DNA of 60,000 nucleotides, taken from Polytrichum commune. Its lineage: Eukaryota; Streptophyta; Polytrichopsida; Polytrichales; Polytrichaceae. The notes under the pieces are model-generated. The model searched no databases. It was not told the origin of the DNA and saw nothing but the letters and a program-made list of their open reading frames with translations. Below, in pieces: positions 45,630 to 55,790 of this stretch. The position numbers were made by a program, and so were the translations under genes. Every line of letters starts with the position of its first letter. Within the stretch, counting starts at the first letter, position 1. Location of the stretch: contig OX485809.1 in the NCBI GenBank assembly GCA_950295325.1, positions 11,224,001-11,284,000 of the forward strand, given 5' to 3'.

Positions 45630-46964
45630 CTACCTGAGTGCCAGCGCCTCTTCATCGTTCTCTATCGTGGTAGAGACATGGATACCATTTGCCCTTAAGT
45701 CCCGGTAGCTGATCAGGCTCCGGGGGGCATCGGGAGCATACATAGCGTCCCGGCATGTTATCGGGTGGTCCCCGGGCAACAAAACAGTTGCTGTACCTTC
45801 TTTGAAAGTTATGTTTTTCTGTCCCGCTATTGTTGTAACGTGGCTAGTCCACCAACCTATGTTACTAGCCGGGAATGAGAAAAACGTTAAATTCCTCAAT
45901 ATGGTATGTGTAGAGGCGCTGTCCAAGAGGGCAGCCTCCATACCTTGAGTCATTGGAGTTGTGACAGTCATGTAATTCTCTATATCCATATCAGGGATGG
46001 ATGGAATTTGGACTGCGTGAGATTCTCTATTTTGGCTACGTAATTTCTGTAGCTCCTTATACATCTCAATTACGTAAGCCGATGCTCGGCAATCCCTAGC
46101 ATAATGGCCTGGGCGGCCACATTTATGACATGAGGATGTGGATTGCTTTGAGGCTTTATGTTTTGGTGGAACATACCTCGGTTTTTGATCCCTAGGCTTG
46201 AATTTGAATGACCTAGGTGGAGGTCGGCGTTGGAAACCCCTTGGTGATCGGCGCGGTGCCTCCGAGAGGTGTACAGCCGGCACTCCTTTTGATGGTCCTG
46301 CAGCTATCATGGCGTGGATCTCACGTGCGGGCCTGGATTCTGCATTTTTAAGCAACATGGCCTGATGTTTCTCTGCGAGAAGGAGGTGAGACATCAGTGT
46401 GCTATGTTTCTCAAATTTCATGTTTCGGTATTGCTGGGCAAGAATTGCAGAAGCAGGTGGAAAGGTGGAGAGAGTCTTATCGATCAGTTGAGCCTCGGTT
46501 ACTGGCTCGCCGCAGAGGCTAAGTTGAGATGAGATTCGGTGGAGTTCTCCGTTGAAGGAGAGCAAATCGGGAAAATCAAGGGCCCTGAGGTTAATCCAGT
46601 CATTTCTAGCCTCGGGTAGAAAGATGGTATGTTCGTGATGGAACCTGTCACGTAGCTGAGTCCACAAGTCAGCAGGGTGATCTACCTTAATGTATTGTTG
46701 TCTCAGGGATGGGTGTATGTGCCTTCGAAGAAGAATCAATACTTGACATTTGAGAGAATTTGGTTGACCCTCGGCTGTAGTTTTATCAAGATAGATAGTT
46801 GTCTCTTCGGCTCCTAGAGCTACCCTAGCATCATTTTCCCATTCTAGATAGTTTGACCCATTGGCAGCAAAGGGAGTAAATTTGGTTTTCATGTTTGCAC
46901 CGATATTTGCTAGAGGTCGGCTTATGGTAGCTAATGTCACTCTCGGATTCGAAGATGATGCCAT
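45630..46964 (-). pseudogene. Copia gag and protease segment, 444 aa to an in-frame TAG
   Basis: The ATG at 46964-46962 gives MASSSNPRVTLATI. Residues about 30-215 are a Copia-type gag (UBN2-like: YLEWENDARVAL, LWTQLRDRF). A basic stretch precedes the CCHC zinc knuckle at 279-292 (CHKCGRPGHYARDC). The aspartic protease is marked by LLDSASTH near residue 348. The frame stops at TAG (45632-45630) but stays open beyond it for 34 codons to the CACTA insertion, so the stop is probably a point change inside the polyprotein. Confidence 0.9.
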
Positions 46965-47510
46965 TTCAGGTCATCTAGGAATCTAGTAATAACAAGGTAG
47001 CTTGTTGTAGATTATATACTATAGTGATGATACTTTTTGATCTTAGCCTATTATGATCTGTTCCAACAAAATGTATCTTTCGAAGTATAGAAATATACTT
47101 CAGTTTTAGTAAAACGGAGGTTTCTACTAATTACTTGTAGTTCAGAGTCAAAACACTGATAAGTGAATGAGAATGAGTAAGTAGGCTTATCAGATGTCTA
47201 GGCTGCAGTAGTAGTTGGTTTCATTTGGCAGGAGAAGTTGGTTACAGTCGGCAGCAGCAGCTAGTTACAGTCTAACCTTGATAATATCACACCATCCGTT
47301 TCACCATAAAGTGTGATATAAACAAGGTGTGACATATTTGATAATGTCACATTTTGAAGATTTGTGCATAATGTGATATTATCAACAAAAAAAAAGGTAG
47401 AAAATCAAAATGAAATTACAATGTTAAAAATTAAAAAAAAACAAACACAAGACTTCAATGTTTTTGAATGTAAAAGATAATTCAAAATTGTGAATAACAA
47501 CATGAGCACA

Positions 47511-48704
47511 TCACAATGTGTCATTGAGATCAGGTAAAGACCTCTCACTAGAGACAAAGAAGCTTCTAATGTCACATTGTTTTAGTGATGTTAAATGTCC
47601 AACACCAATTCTAATGAGTTTGTCATGGATGTTTTCCATTCCTAACAACTCATGAGTGTTGAAAATTTGAGAACCTTGGCTAGTCATAAAATTCAAAACA
47701 TCTTTAGCATATTTTTGTGCATCGCTTAGCTTCACTACTTTAGACTCATCATCATTGCTATTAACAATCAATGGGTCTTCTTCCATGGAATCAAGTACAT
47801 GTTCGCCATCTTGCACTAATTGCACAAGCTCCTCAGTAGAATATTCCACCTCAAAATCATCTTCACCTTCCATGTTTATGTACTCTAAAGGACTAAGCTT
47901 TTCTATAGGCTTGCCTTCAACATCCAAACCCAAATTCAATGCGGCGATGAGATTGCCCAATTCCAAAGTTGATTCCTCCATTTTGGACTTCATACGTTCA
48001 TCATAATTGTTGATATCTGCATTCCACGCTGCAGGCAATATGGCAGACTTTCTCCAACAATTTCTAATGGTTTGATCATCTAATTCATGCCATGCCGCCA
48101 CACACCATAGCATTGCTTGAAATAGATCAACATTCAGTTTCCCAAAATCTTCATTTGAGTTATCAATTTGTTGCAAAGTCCAGGCAACAAGCTTGCGTTT
48201 ATAGCACATTTTGAATGCTGCAATCACTCCTTGATCCAAAGGCTGAACAACTGAAGTCACATTTGGCGGAAGAAACAATATAGTGATATGGGAGAGTACA
48301 AAAGCATTAAATCCATCTATAACTTTTTTGACCTCACCATGAATATCATGGCTTCCTGCATTATCCATAATAATGCAAATTTTTCTATCTTGCAATGCCA
48401 TTCTTCGGTTCTCACTCTTCACCCAATGTGTAAAAGCATCACCATTCATCCAGGCTGAATTGTTAGAATAATATTGTACTATACTATTTGGATCAAACTT
48501 CCGAGGAAAGCATCTGGGACGTGTTGATTTGTGAATGAAAACAAGCTTCAATCGCTCCTTCCCTGAGATATTAGTGCAAAGCCCCAATGTCACACGGTCC
48601 TTCTTCTTTTTATTTCCTTTTGCCTTCCCAATATTCAAAGTCTTGCAAGGAGAGGCTTTATAATACAAACCTGTCTCATCAAAATTGAAGATGTCTTCAG
48701 GATC
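47511..48704 (-). pseudogene. pogo/Tigger-like DDE_1 transposase, N-terminally truncated
   Basis: The minus-strand frame is open from 48704 to the TGA/TAA-type stop at 47511. The three catalytic Asp of the family are visible: NFDETGLYYKASP (Asp codon 48680-48678), IIMDNAGSHD and VVQPLDQGVIAAFK. No ATG opens the frame: stop codons lie directly upstream (from 48707), so the CENP-B/HTH DNA-binding domains expected before the catalytic domain are missing. The C-terminal tail is acidic (MEEDPLIVNSNDDES). The catalytic half itself has no break. It could be the last exon of a gene whose first exon was lost. Confidence 0.88.
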
Positions 48705-49084
48705 TTACTAGATTCTCTTATGCGACTATTGACTATAGAAACAGTGAAGACCGTGCCACATATCTTGAGATTTCTACATTGCAAACCAATTGAACTAATT
48801 TAGCTTAAGTCGACACTACTCTGTACCAGCTCAGCTAAACCGTAGAACTTAACATCCTAAATTACTTCACACAAGCTGAAACCCTCAAAGACACATAGGT
48901 GAACACGTGACGGAAGGTGGGGTGCATAGAGGCCAAGAAGTCTTGGCAGCGCCGTCAAAGACAACACCTTTGAGTGCCGTGTATAGACAACACCGTTCAG
49001 GGTTGGTGCACAGAGGCGGCTCATGACCCTTTGAATAACATTGCATTTATCACAGGGGTGGCTCATGACCCTTTTGGCTACTAC

Positions 49085-49150
49085 AATATGTCCATCCAAC
49101 CATCACATACAATCCATACATCCAACCATCACATACAATCCATCCATATT
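49085..49150 (+). repeat. Short tandem repeat CATCCAACCATCACATACAAT
   Basis: A unit of about 26-27 bases (ATCCAACCATCACATACAAT plus CCATAC) occurs twice and then partially. It is located inside the pogo-like element. Confidence 0.8.
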
Positions 49151-49319
49151 TGATATTATCACATTTACACTACGGATTTTGGAAAAAAATAGTGACATTA
49201 ACAAGGGTGATAGGGATAATAACGAGGGAGTTTTACACTAAGAAAATCGGTTTCAAACTTTTAGGTGACAGTATCAAGGTGTCCCATTAACAAGGGTGAC
49301 ATTATCAAGGTTAGACTGT

Positions 49320-50079
49320 ACAACGAAAGCTGGGTTTGACTGATGCTTCAGACAGCAGTAGGGTGCAGCATTAGACAGTCTGCAGCAAGAGACTGTATCT
49401 GCAGTGGTGAGGAGTTGTGTCCGCGGCCGTGGATTCTGTAGTTGCGGACAACAAAGTTGATATGTCCGCAGTAAAGAAGTATTCTTTCTGCAACAGATTA
49501 AAAACTATATCTGTATCGAGCAAAGTCTGGTTTCAGAAGTAAGCAAACAATAATGTCTACAGTAATCGGTAAAGTTAGGATCTGCAGCAAAAATCAAAAT
49601 AAATAAATAAATGTCATAGGCTACAGAAAGTTGTCTGCAGCAACAAAATAACTTATCTGTATTAGCAAAGGTGAGCTTTGTAGTAACGGAAAGAGATATA
49701 GACTTCTACAGCAGGTGTTAGATGTCTATTTACGGCAGCAGAATGCATTTGTAGTAGCAAAAAGTTTATCTGCATCACACTATATCTGTGGCAGCAGAGA
49801 ATTAGGACTATCTGCAGCAGCAAAACAAATAAGAACTATCTGCCTGCAGCAAGTCTAATCAGTAACTCAATCCTCTAATGCTTGTGTTCTGATTTCTTCT
49901 AAAGTGGAGATCAGATGGACTAATGTGGGAGCAGCGCTTCCGCATGATGTAGCGGAGCGGAGAGAGAGAACTAGATAGTGAGCGGCAGTTTATATAGGGC
50001 TGAAACGTAGTCTTGAGCGGGAAAAGAGAGGAAAAAAAAATTTGAACTAGGAGCTCTCAAGCAATCGTGACTGATAACG
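49320..50079 (-). other. Copia untranslated leader rich in CTGCAG/GCAGCA repeats
   Basis: Between the 5' LTR and the pogo insertion the leader has many degenerate CTGCAGCA / CTGTAGTAG units (for example 49560-49860), which continue left of the insertion (47200-47266). Next to the 5' LTR, the minus strand reads GTTATCAGTCAC, which matches the usual initiator-Met-tRNA primer site (TGGTATCAGAGC) only in its TATCAG core. No coding frame. Confidence 0.5.
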
Positions 50080-50327
50080 TGTTAAGACTAGGCAATAGCC
50101 GGTGAGCGTAATGGTGCAAGTGACTAACAAGAGCCACGTGGTCGTATATATATGTTCAAGACTAAGTACATTAATGGGGCTTAGCCGCCACTTAGTAGCC
50201 TACAATACTATGTTTAACTAACCCCGGACCCACTACCGCGGGGATAGTGTAGCCACCTTCCGGAAGGCGGCTACCGTCATCTATATTCGGCTATAGGTCG
50301 TCAGGCTAGCTATAGGCTGCCTTAACA
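50080..50327 (-). repeat. Copia 5' LTR (248 bp)
   Basis: Identical by eye to 41229-41476. It is the 5' LTR because the coding strand is minus. GTCTA follows at 50328-50332. Confidence 0.95.
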
Positions 50328-50657
50328 GTCTAAACCCAAAGGAGCATCCAACTTTACTCCTTGCTCAAAATAACCCCTCCAATCTAACAACTGAGATCTT
50401 GTCAATGTTTGATTTTTTAATGAAAAAAAACCGACGACCTCTCGGCCATAGTTTGGGTTTCCATTCCCATCCGACCCAAATTTCCTTCGAGAGTCCGTCA
50501 CCTTCTTCAAAAAGTAATCATTTTAAATTGCGACGGCCTTTGGACTTTGGCCATAGTGTGAAGGGTGGAGAGGCCGAACTCTTGGTTTCTTGCAATTTGA
50601 TTGGTGGAGACCGATGGCCTCTCGACCTTCAGCCATAGTGTGAAGCGCCCCTTATTA

Positions 50658-51387
50658 GGGCCACTCCACACACGATACTGAGGGCCCGTGCCCATTGCAC
50701 TTTAAGCACTCTCATTGGTGGAATAGGTGGACCCAGTCCAAGTTCGCTTCCCACTACACTAAATTAAATATGATATTTAGTGTGACTTACTATTTGGAAT
50801 TACCCAATGCTACATATATTTACAGTACATCTCATATTTTACCAACAAATGTTGAAGTGGTAGTTTGGACATCATAGAACAATGACAACTTTAGTTGGTA
50901 AGAAAATATTTCAATAGTAAAAAGATATAGCACCGTGTAAATCCAAATAGTAAGTCACACTAAATATCATATTTGGTGTGGTATGCTTGAGCGACCAACA
51001 GAGTAGGTGAATGCGAGATGGATGTAAGGTCTGCATGGATTCCTACATGGCATCCAATGGATCATATTTCATGGTCACTTGGCCTAGTTTCAAAAACCAC
51101 CTCTTGGAGGTAGGCCAAACACAAAACCGGGAGACCTTGGCAGGCACTCCGAAATCTTGCAACCATTGATTTATTCTATTTCATCATGTGTGAGGGCCCC
51201 ACATGAATAGAACTTCATTGAATTAGCATTTGGTTGAGGGTGCAATCGCATATGTCTTCACACTACACTTGAGAGCCCATGGCCACACTTCACGGTTTTA
51301 GAAGTGTCTTGGGATGGCCTTTGGACACTTCTTTTGGGCTCTCACAAATTCATGGTCATGGCTCTTGGCTCGTGTGTGAGATGGTCC
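50658..51387 (+). mobile_element. MITE-B copy 4, split by a 225 bp MITE
   Basis: Begins GGGCCACTCCACACACGA and ends CTCGTGTGTGAGATGGTCC. TTA lies on both sides (50655-50657 and 51388-51390). Without the 225 bp insertion and its TA copy it is about 503 bp, like copy 3. It directly abuts MITE-C. Confidence 0.88.
50757..50981. mobile_element. MITE-E-ended small element, 225 bp, in MITE-B copy 4
   Basis: It is inserted in the CACTATGCTTG stretch of MITE-B, with TA on both sides (50755-50756 and 50982-50983). The left end reads CACTAAATTAAATATGATAT then TTAGTGTGACTTACTATT; the right end is the inverse. The palindromic end is shared with the 34,190 element, while the middle resembles MITE-F (for example 18143-18350). 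No coding content. Confidence 0.85.
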
Positions 51388-51659
51388 TTAACTAAGCTAA
51401 ATCAACTGCTAACTTACAATATATAGTAGATTATAATGCAATGACCATTAGTTGGAGAGAGGGAATCATCATATATGAGTGTACCTCTCATTCATCCAAC
51501 ATAAAGAATCCCAAAAAATATGCAGCTTGGAGGTTGTTTTTTTGAGAACGTGCATTAGTCCACTTGAGGTCATTTGAGACGAATTGACAACAAACCTATA
51601 GGGAGTTACGCTTTTATGTTCGATGGATGAAAGGTACGCTTGTATACAATAACTACCTC

Positions 51660-52160
51660 CCTCACCACTAATTTAGTGGCATCACTGCCATATTGGGTGA
51701 AACTTACTTACATCGTACTTGACATATTTTTTTATGTTAACCCATGGAATTCTACAGTAAATAGTGTATTTCCTAGCATATTTTTTGGTATGGTATTTTA
51801 TGTCATTGTGGTAACTCTTTAAATGACACTTATTATGGATAAGTTTACAGGCATTTTCGTCCCAACTTATGTTTAGTTCATTCAAATGCCAAAAATATGT
51901 AACAAAGTTTGGTATGTTCTACATCCTAACATTTTGTAATGAAATTTTGTCATGGATGATTGAAATTTAGATGAAAATTTGCTTAGTGAGTAGCAGTAAT
52001 TGCAACATTGCAAATCTAGAATGCCCAAACTTTTTACAAGCTTGAATGACAAATAATGTTAGGTTTACATTTAGTATTAGTGACACTACACATGCGGTTC
52101 ACAATTAGTAGTGAGGGAGACAAAGAAAATTGGTGACATTAACTACAATATTTAGTCTAG
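51660..52160 (+). mobile_element. MITE-E copy, degraded
   Basis: Aligns with 18360-18720 and with the reverse complement of 34190-34695 (TTTATGTCATTGTGGTAACT, CTACATCCTAACATTTTG, GTCATGGATGATTG). It begins near CACTAATTTAGTG and ends near a TATTTAGTCTAG remnant. TA duplication not confirmed. Confidence 0.6.
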
Positions 52161-52187
52161 TAGGTTCTCCATGTTGGCCGGGTACAG

Positions 52188-53248
52188 GGGCCACTTTACG
52201 CTAAGATAGGTGGGTCTTAAAAGGTTAATTTTTCCATTAGGCCACTTGTCCTAGGATATGAAACATGCGATCAATACAAAAATGGTAATCAAATTCAATC
52301 AAGACCACAACCACTTTCCTCATGATTTTTGGAGCTTAGATGAATGTCTTATCCATTAGCATGGTGAAGATTCTCATGCCTATTAAATGGTCGTACATGT
52401 CTCCCCCTTCTAAGTGTGTGGACTTTGAGTTTAGGATGGTTATCATATTTTGAGCACACAATCCAATCTTTTAAAAATGCATGTCTTTTAGGCACATGTT
52501 GTTGGAAGTACAACTAAACATATGGCACTCAAATATAGGCGTCCGACTAAGATAAGTAGCCAAATCAGTCATGTCTACCCTATGGCCCAGGATCATGAAC
52601 CTAGGATTTGTGAGGGCCCTTGAAACTCATATGAAGGCCATACCATAAAACTTTAATTTAAATTTTGTACATGGTCACATGGTTTCAAATGTAGGAGAAT
52701 GTCCATAGTGAAATGTAATGCAGAATGTAAGGGGAGTATCCCAAAATTCCACATCACACAACACAATGGACAATCTCTTGCATAAAACCTTTTTTAATCT
52801 TCTTCTAGATAGGTGTGCATTATATGTGCCATGATAGGCATGGTGTGATATAACATGTTATATGCAATGCCCATCTCACCCTACCATGCCCAAAACATTA
52901 AAACTCTATAATAAACATAAATTAACAAAAGAAAGATATCCACAATTGTTAATGTATCGTATAAAGACATGTATGACCTGTCTCTTGAATGAATTATATT
53001 TCATTCTCATCCTATATACGTGGACCTTCTCACATTATAAGATGATGTAGATTAAGGGTTGTGAGATTTTACATTGTTGTGGTCTCTCGGTTTTGTGTTA
53101 AATCCACCTCTTTGAGGTGGTCTTGACATAAAATTCATTATATCATGAAACAAATTTTCCATTACATGCCATGTGGGACTCCATGTAGGTTAGTCATCTA
53201 ATTAAACTTCCTTGATCAGTATGTCTTCGAGCTCCAATGTAAAGTGGC
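52188..53248. mobile_element. Possible larger Harbinger-like element
   Basis: GGGGCCACTTTACGCTAAG near 52188 and GTAAAGTGGCCC ending near 53248 are inverted relatives of MITE-B ends, and TTA follows the right end. The left side lacks a matching TTA. The interior includes a CACCTCTTTGAGGTGG motif similar to MITE-B and a dispersed inverted arm (52320-52420). Support is partial. Confidence 0.4.
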
Positions 53249-54681
53249 CCTTAGTCCTCCCCTTAGTTAACACTCTTAAGCATTTAGCATATATTGAGTG
53301 ATTCCATAACACTATTCAATCATGTGGGTCAATTCCATGACCTTGGAATATGTCAATTATATTATGAATATTCGTTTAGAATTCATACGTACAGGTTGAC
53401 GCTTGAAACTTTGGGTGGAGTTATAGGAGTGACATTATTCACAAGATCATTGCTTATCTTGAACTATTTATATTAAACATTATCCATCTTGCTATTATTC
53501 ACTGAAAATACTGATGAGATCCACAATATTCTTGCTATTCATATTGGCCCTATTCATTATTCGTGCCTACGTCAAAATTTTCCCATCTTTTCAGTTTCTT
53601 CCTAGAGGTAAGATAGTGGAGGCCCATGTCAAATGCTACATATAGAACGGAACACAACCATGCCGCTGAACAATGTTAGGTGTACCCAAAGTTAGTACAC
53701 ATGAATGAATTCATTTTAATAGGTTGTACCTTCTATAAGTCTAATGGTACCTATGAATCCAAGTTTCAAAACAAAGCTATAAATACCTATCCGAATTTGT
53801 GTTGGTTGTAAGTCAATGCATGTAGGGTATTGTGATGTTCCACAAGCTATTGTGGAGTAGATAACCAATGAGAGGATAGTAGATGGTGAGCCACGGAAGT
53901 GGTGAGTCATCCTACCTACTTGAGTTGGTTATCGGATGTAACCAATCAACTCACATACATAATCTTTTGATATTGCGCTTATATAGATGAAAAATCACAA
54001 TGAGATCTAATACCCTCTTTGCTCTTGGATGAGCAATTGGATATGATGTTGAGTCATTTTTGATGACATTGAGACACGAGACCGAGAGGTTGTTCAAGTT
54101 TATTCCCACCTCAAACAGTTTGCAGTAGACGTGCATGATTTGGTTACTTATCTTAGTCATAGGTCTATATTTGAAAGACGTGTGATTTGGTGTAGCTCCA
54201 AGAACGGATACCAAAAAGAGATGCATTTAAAAGAGATTGGACTACATGCTCAAAATATGATAACCGTTATAGGCTCAATAGCCAATAATATTTGGGGGAC
54301 CCAACTGACCATTCAATGAGCATGAAAACCTTCGTTCTCATAACAAATAAGATATTCACATGAGCTCCAAAAATCATGAGAGTAGTGACTACAACCTTGA
54401 TTTGGATATGCTAATCATCTTGTGCTAGTTGCATATATCCTACCCTAAAGAGAAGTGGGCTAGTTGGAATAAGTAACCGTTTAAGACCCATCTACCTTAC
54501 TGCCATTTAACAGTCACAAACGGAAGTCACACTTTCCGGGGTGTCATCAAACTCCTACTGTTCCAATTAGCCACTTGGGAGCCATTTCCTCGAACTCGAG
54601 TGTAAATCTATTCCTACATTATGATCTTCTCGATAGTGCATAACTAACTTAGGGTCCTCATGGTTAAGGCTTTGGTTACAA
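53249..54681. other. Gene-free AT-rich stretch with dispersed repeat pieces
   Basis: No gene seen. 54155-54260 and 54300-54440 are copies of the dispersed family also found at 4240-4320 and 5500-5605. 54455-54500 (AAGTGGGCTAGTTGGAATAA and following) recurs at 58648-58695. Confidence 0.5.
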
Positions 54682-54684
54682 TAA

Positions 54685-55237
54685 GGGTCGGTTTACACCA
54701 TGGACCATGAAGTCGAACCATGGAAGATGGTTTTTTTTCATGGTCCAACTTCCATGGTCTAATTTCTTTAAAAACAAACAATATGTATAGTCTTTGGGTC
54801 CCTCACTAGGTGTAAATTGAATGTGGACTAAGAGGAATGACCATGCACCAAAAAACAAATGTGCTTATTTTTCTTAATATATGTTTAAAAAGCGCATTTT
54901 TGAAAAGAAAAGAAAAACATCAAGTTTGGCCATTGTTTATTGTGTTGTCTTCTGTTGTCTTCATCTTCTCTCCCCAAAAAATCCATCATATTTTTTTTTA
55001 TAAAACCCTTTTTCTACAAGAGTACCTACTTTGCCTCTCCCAACCCAAAACTAGTTGGACCGTATCAATGGATATTGTAGGCCTTAAAATATGTCTTTTG
55101 GGGACCTCGAACTCCATGGTCACTCTGACATTATTGCCCTGGTGCAAACCGAAGTGATCTCGGGACGAGTTCAACAACCAATCACATGTTTTACAAGGCC
55201 TTGGGACAATTTTATGGTCCATGGTTTAAACAACACT
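54685..55237. mobile_element. MITE-A copy 2, complete, 553 bp
   Basis: Begins GGGTCGGTTTACACCATGG and ends CCATGGTTTAAACAACACT, inverted relative to each other. TAA is present on both sides (54682-54684 and 55238-55240). Homologous to 1-476. Non-autonomous, Harbinger/Tourist-like. Confidence 0.85.
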
Positions 55238-55284
55238 TAATGAACCACTCACATCAATAACATTTTGCATGCACCCTTCGCTCA

Positions 55285-55640
55285 AGATAATTAACTTTAG
55301 GTATGTGGGTGTTATTTGATTTTTTTTCGTGTTCTCCAACTTCTACCAATTAGACTTACACAATGAAACTCGTGTTAAAATTAACTAATATATGATGAAA
55401 CAAATGTAAGAATCAAACTTCCCCTAATTTAGTTATAATTATCAGGAGTGCATGTTTGTTGATTACTTAATTGGATACACAAGTCTTGCCAATTGTGTTC
55501 AATATTGAATGTAGAGTTCGTGTAGAGTGGTTATTAATATTTGAAAACATGATCCAATCTCCTTTAAATATGTGTCTTTACAATGTTTGCTCTTTGATCC
55601 TCACTGAACCACATACCAATCAAAATAGGGGTCCGATTAA
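55285..55640 (-). repeat. Dispersed repeat G, copy 3 (inverted)
   Basis: Reverse complement of the family at 17750-18135 and 25058-25385 (for example CTTCTACCAATTAGACTTAC and GATCCTCACTGAACCACATA). Confidence 0.65.
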
Positions 55641-55770
55641 GAAATGACCTACTTAAGACCCATCTACCTTAAATATGAGGTAGCTAACCTATATGTTCTT
55701 CTACGACCCTACTTAATAAACCCATTCCAAGTTCACATATGACCTCCTGGCTATGATCAAGGTGAAGCAT

Positions 55771-55790
55771 CTCTCTCTCTCTCTCTCTCT
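55771..55790 (+). repeat. (CT)n microsatellite
   Basis: Ten CT units without interruption. Confidence 0.95.

Larger units (their letters stand above)
47268..49318 (-). mobile_element. pogo/Tigger-like DNA transposon, 2,051 bp, inside the Copia leader
   Basis: The ends are inverted: CAGTCTAACCTTGATAAT at 47268 and ATTATCAAGGTTAGACTG ending at 49318. TA is present on both sides (47266-47267 and 49319-49320), the target of Tc1/mariner/pogo elements. Subterminal copies of GTGACATTATCAAGG-like sequence lie near both ends. It encodes the C-terminal part of a DDD transposase. About 600 bp on the right has no recognisable coding content, so the element is probably a deletion derivative. Confidence 0.9.
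41229..50327 (-). mobile_element. Ty1/Copia LTR retrotransposon, 9.1 kb including two nested insertions
   Basis: LTRs of 248 bp at 41229-41476 and 50080-50327 flank the element, with target duplication GTCTA at 41224-41228 and 50328-50332. The coding strand is minus: gag and protease (46964-45630), integrase (44427-43638), reverse transcriptase and RNase H (to 41568). This integrase-before-RT order defines Copia. It contains a CACTA element at 44431-45525 and a pogo-like element at 47268-49318; without them it is about 5.95 kb. Coding lesions seen are the CACTA insertion and two in-frame TAG codons. The LTRs read as identical, so insertion was recent, yet it already hosts two other transposons. 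Confidence 0.95.
40978..50651. mobile_element. MITE-C, about 570 bp, split by a Copia retrotransposon
   Basis: The left half (40978-41228) begins GGGCCGCTTCACACTATGGC and the right half (50333-50651) ends GCCATAGTGTGAAGCGCCCC, a matching inverted end. TTA flanks both sides (40975-40977 and 50652-50654). Between the halves lies the Copia element with duplicated GTCTA, so MITE-C is older than the Copia. The interior holds further inverted copies of CACTATGGCC-like and GGCCTCTCGAC motifs. Confidence 0.9.

Noticed and set aside
49320-50079. Initiator-Met-tRNA primer-binding site of the Copia element
   Set aside because: Only the TATCAG core matches. Too weak for its own feature.
52188-53248. Claim of a complete Harbinger element
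   Set aside because: Only the right end has TTA and no transposase was found. Reported as a low-confidence element only.
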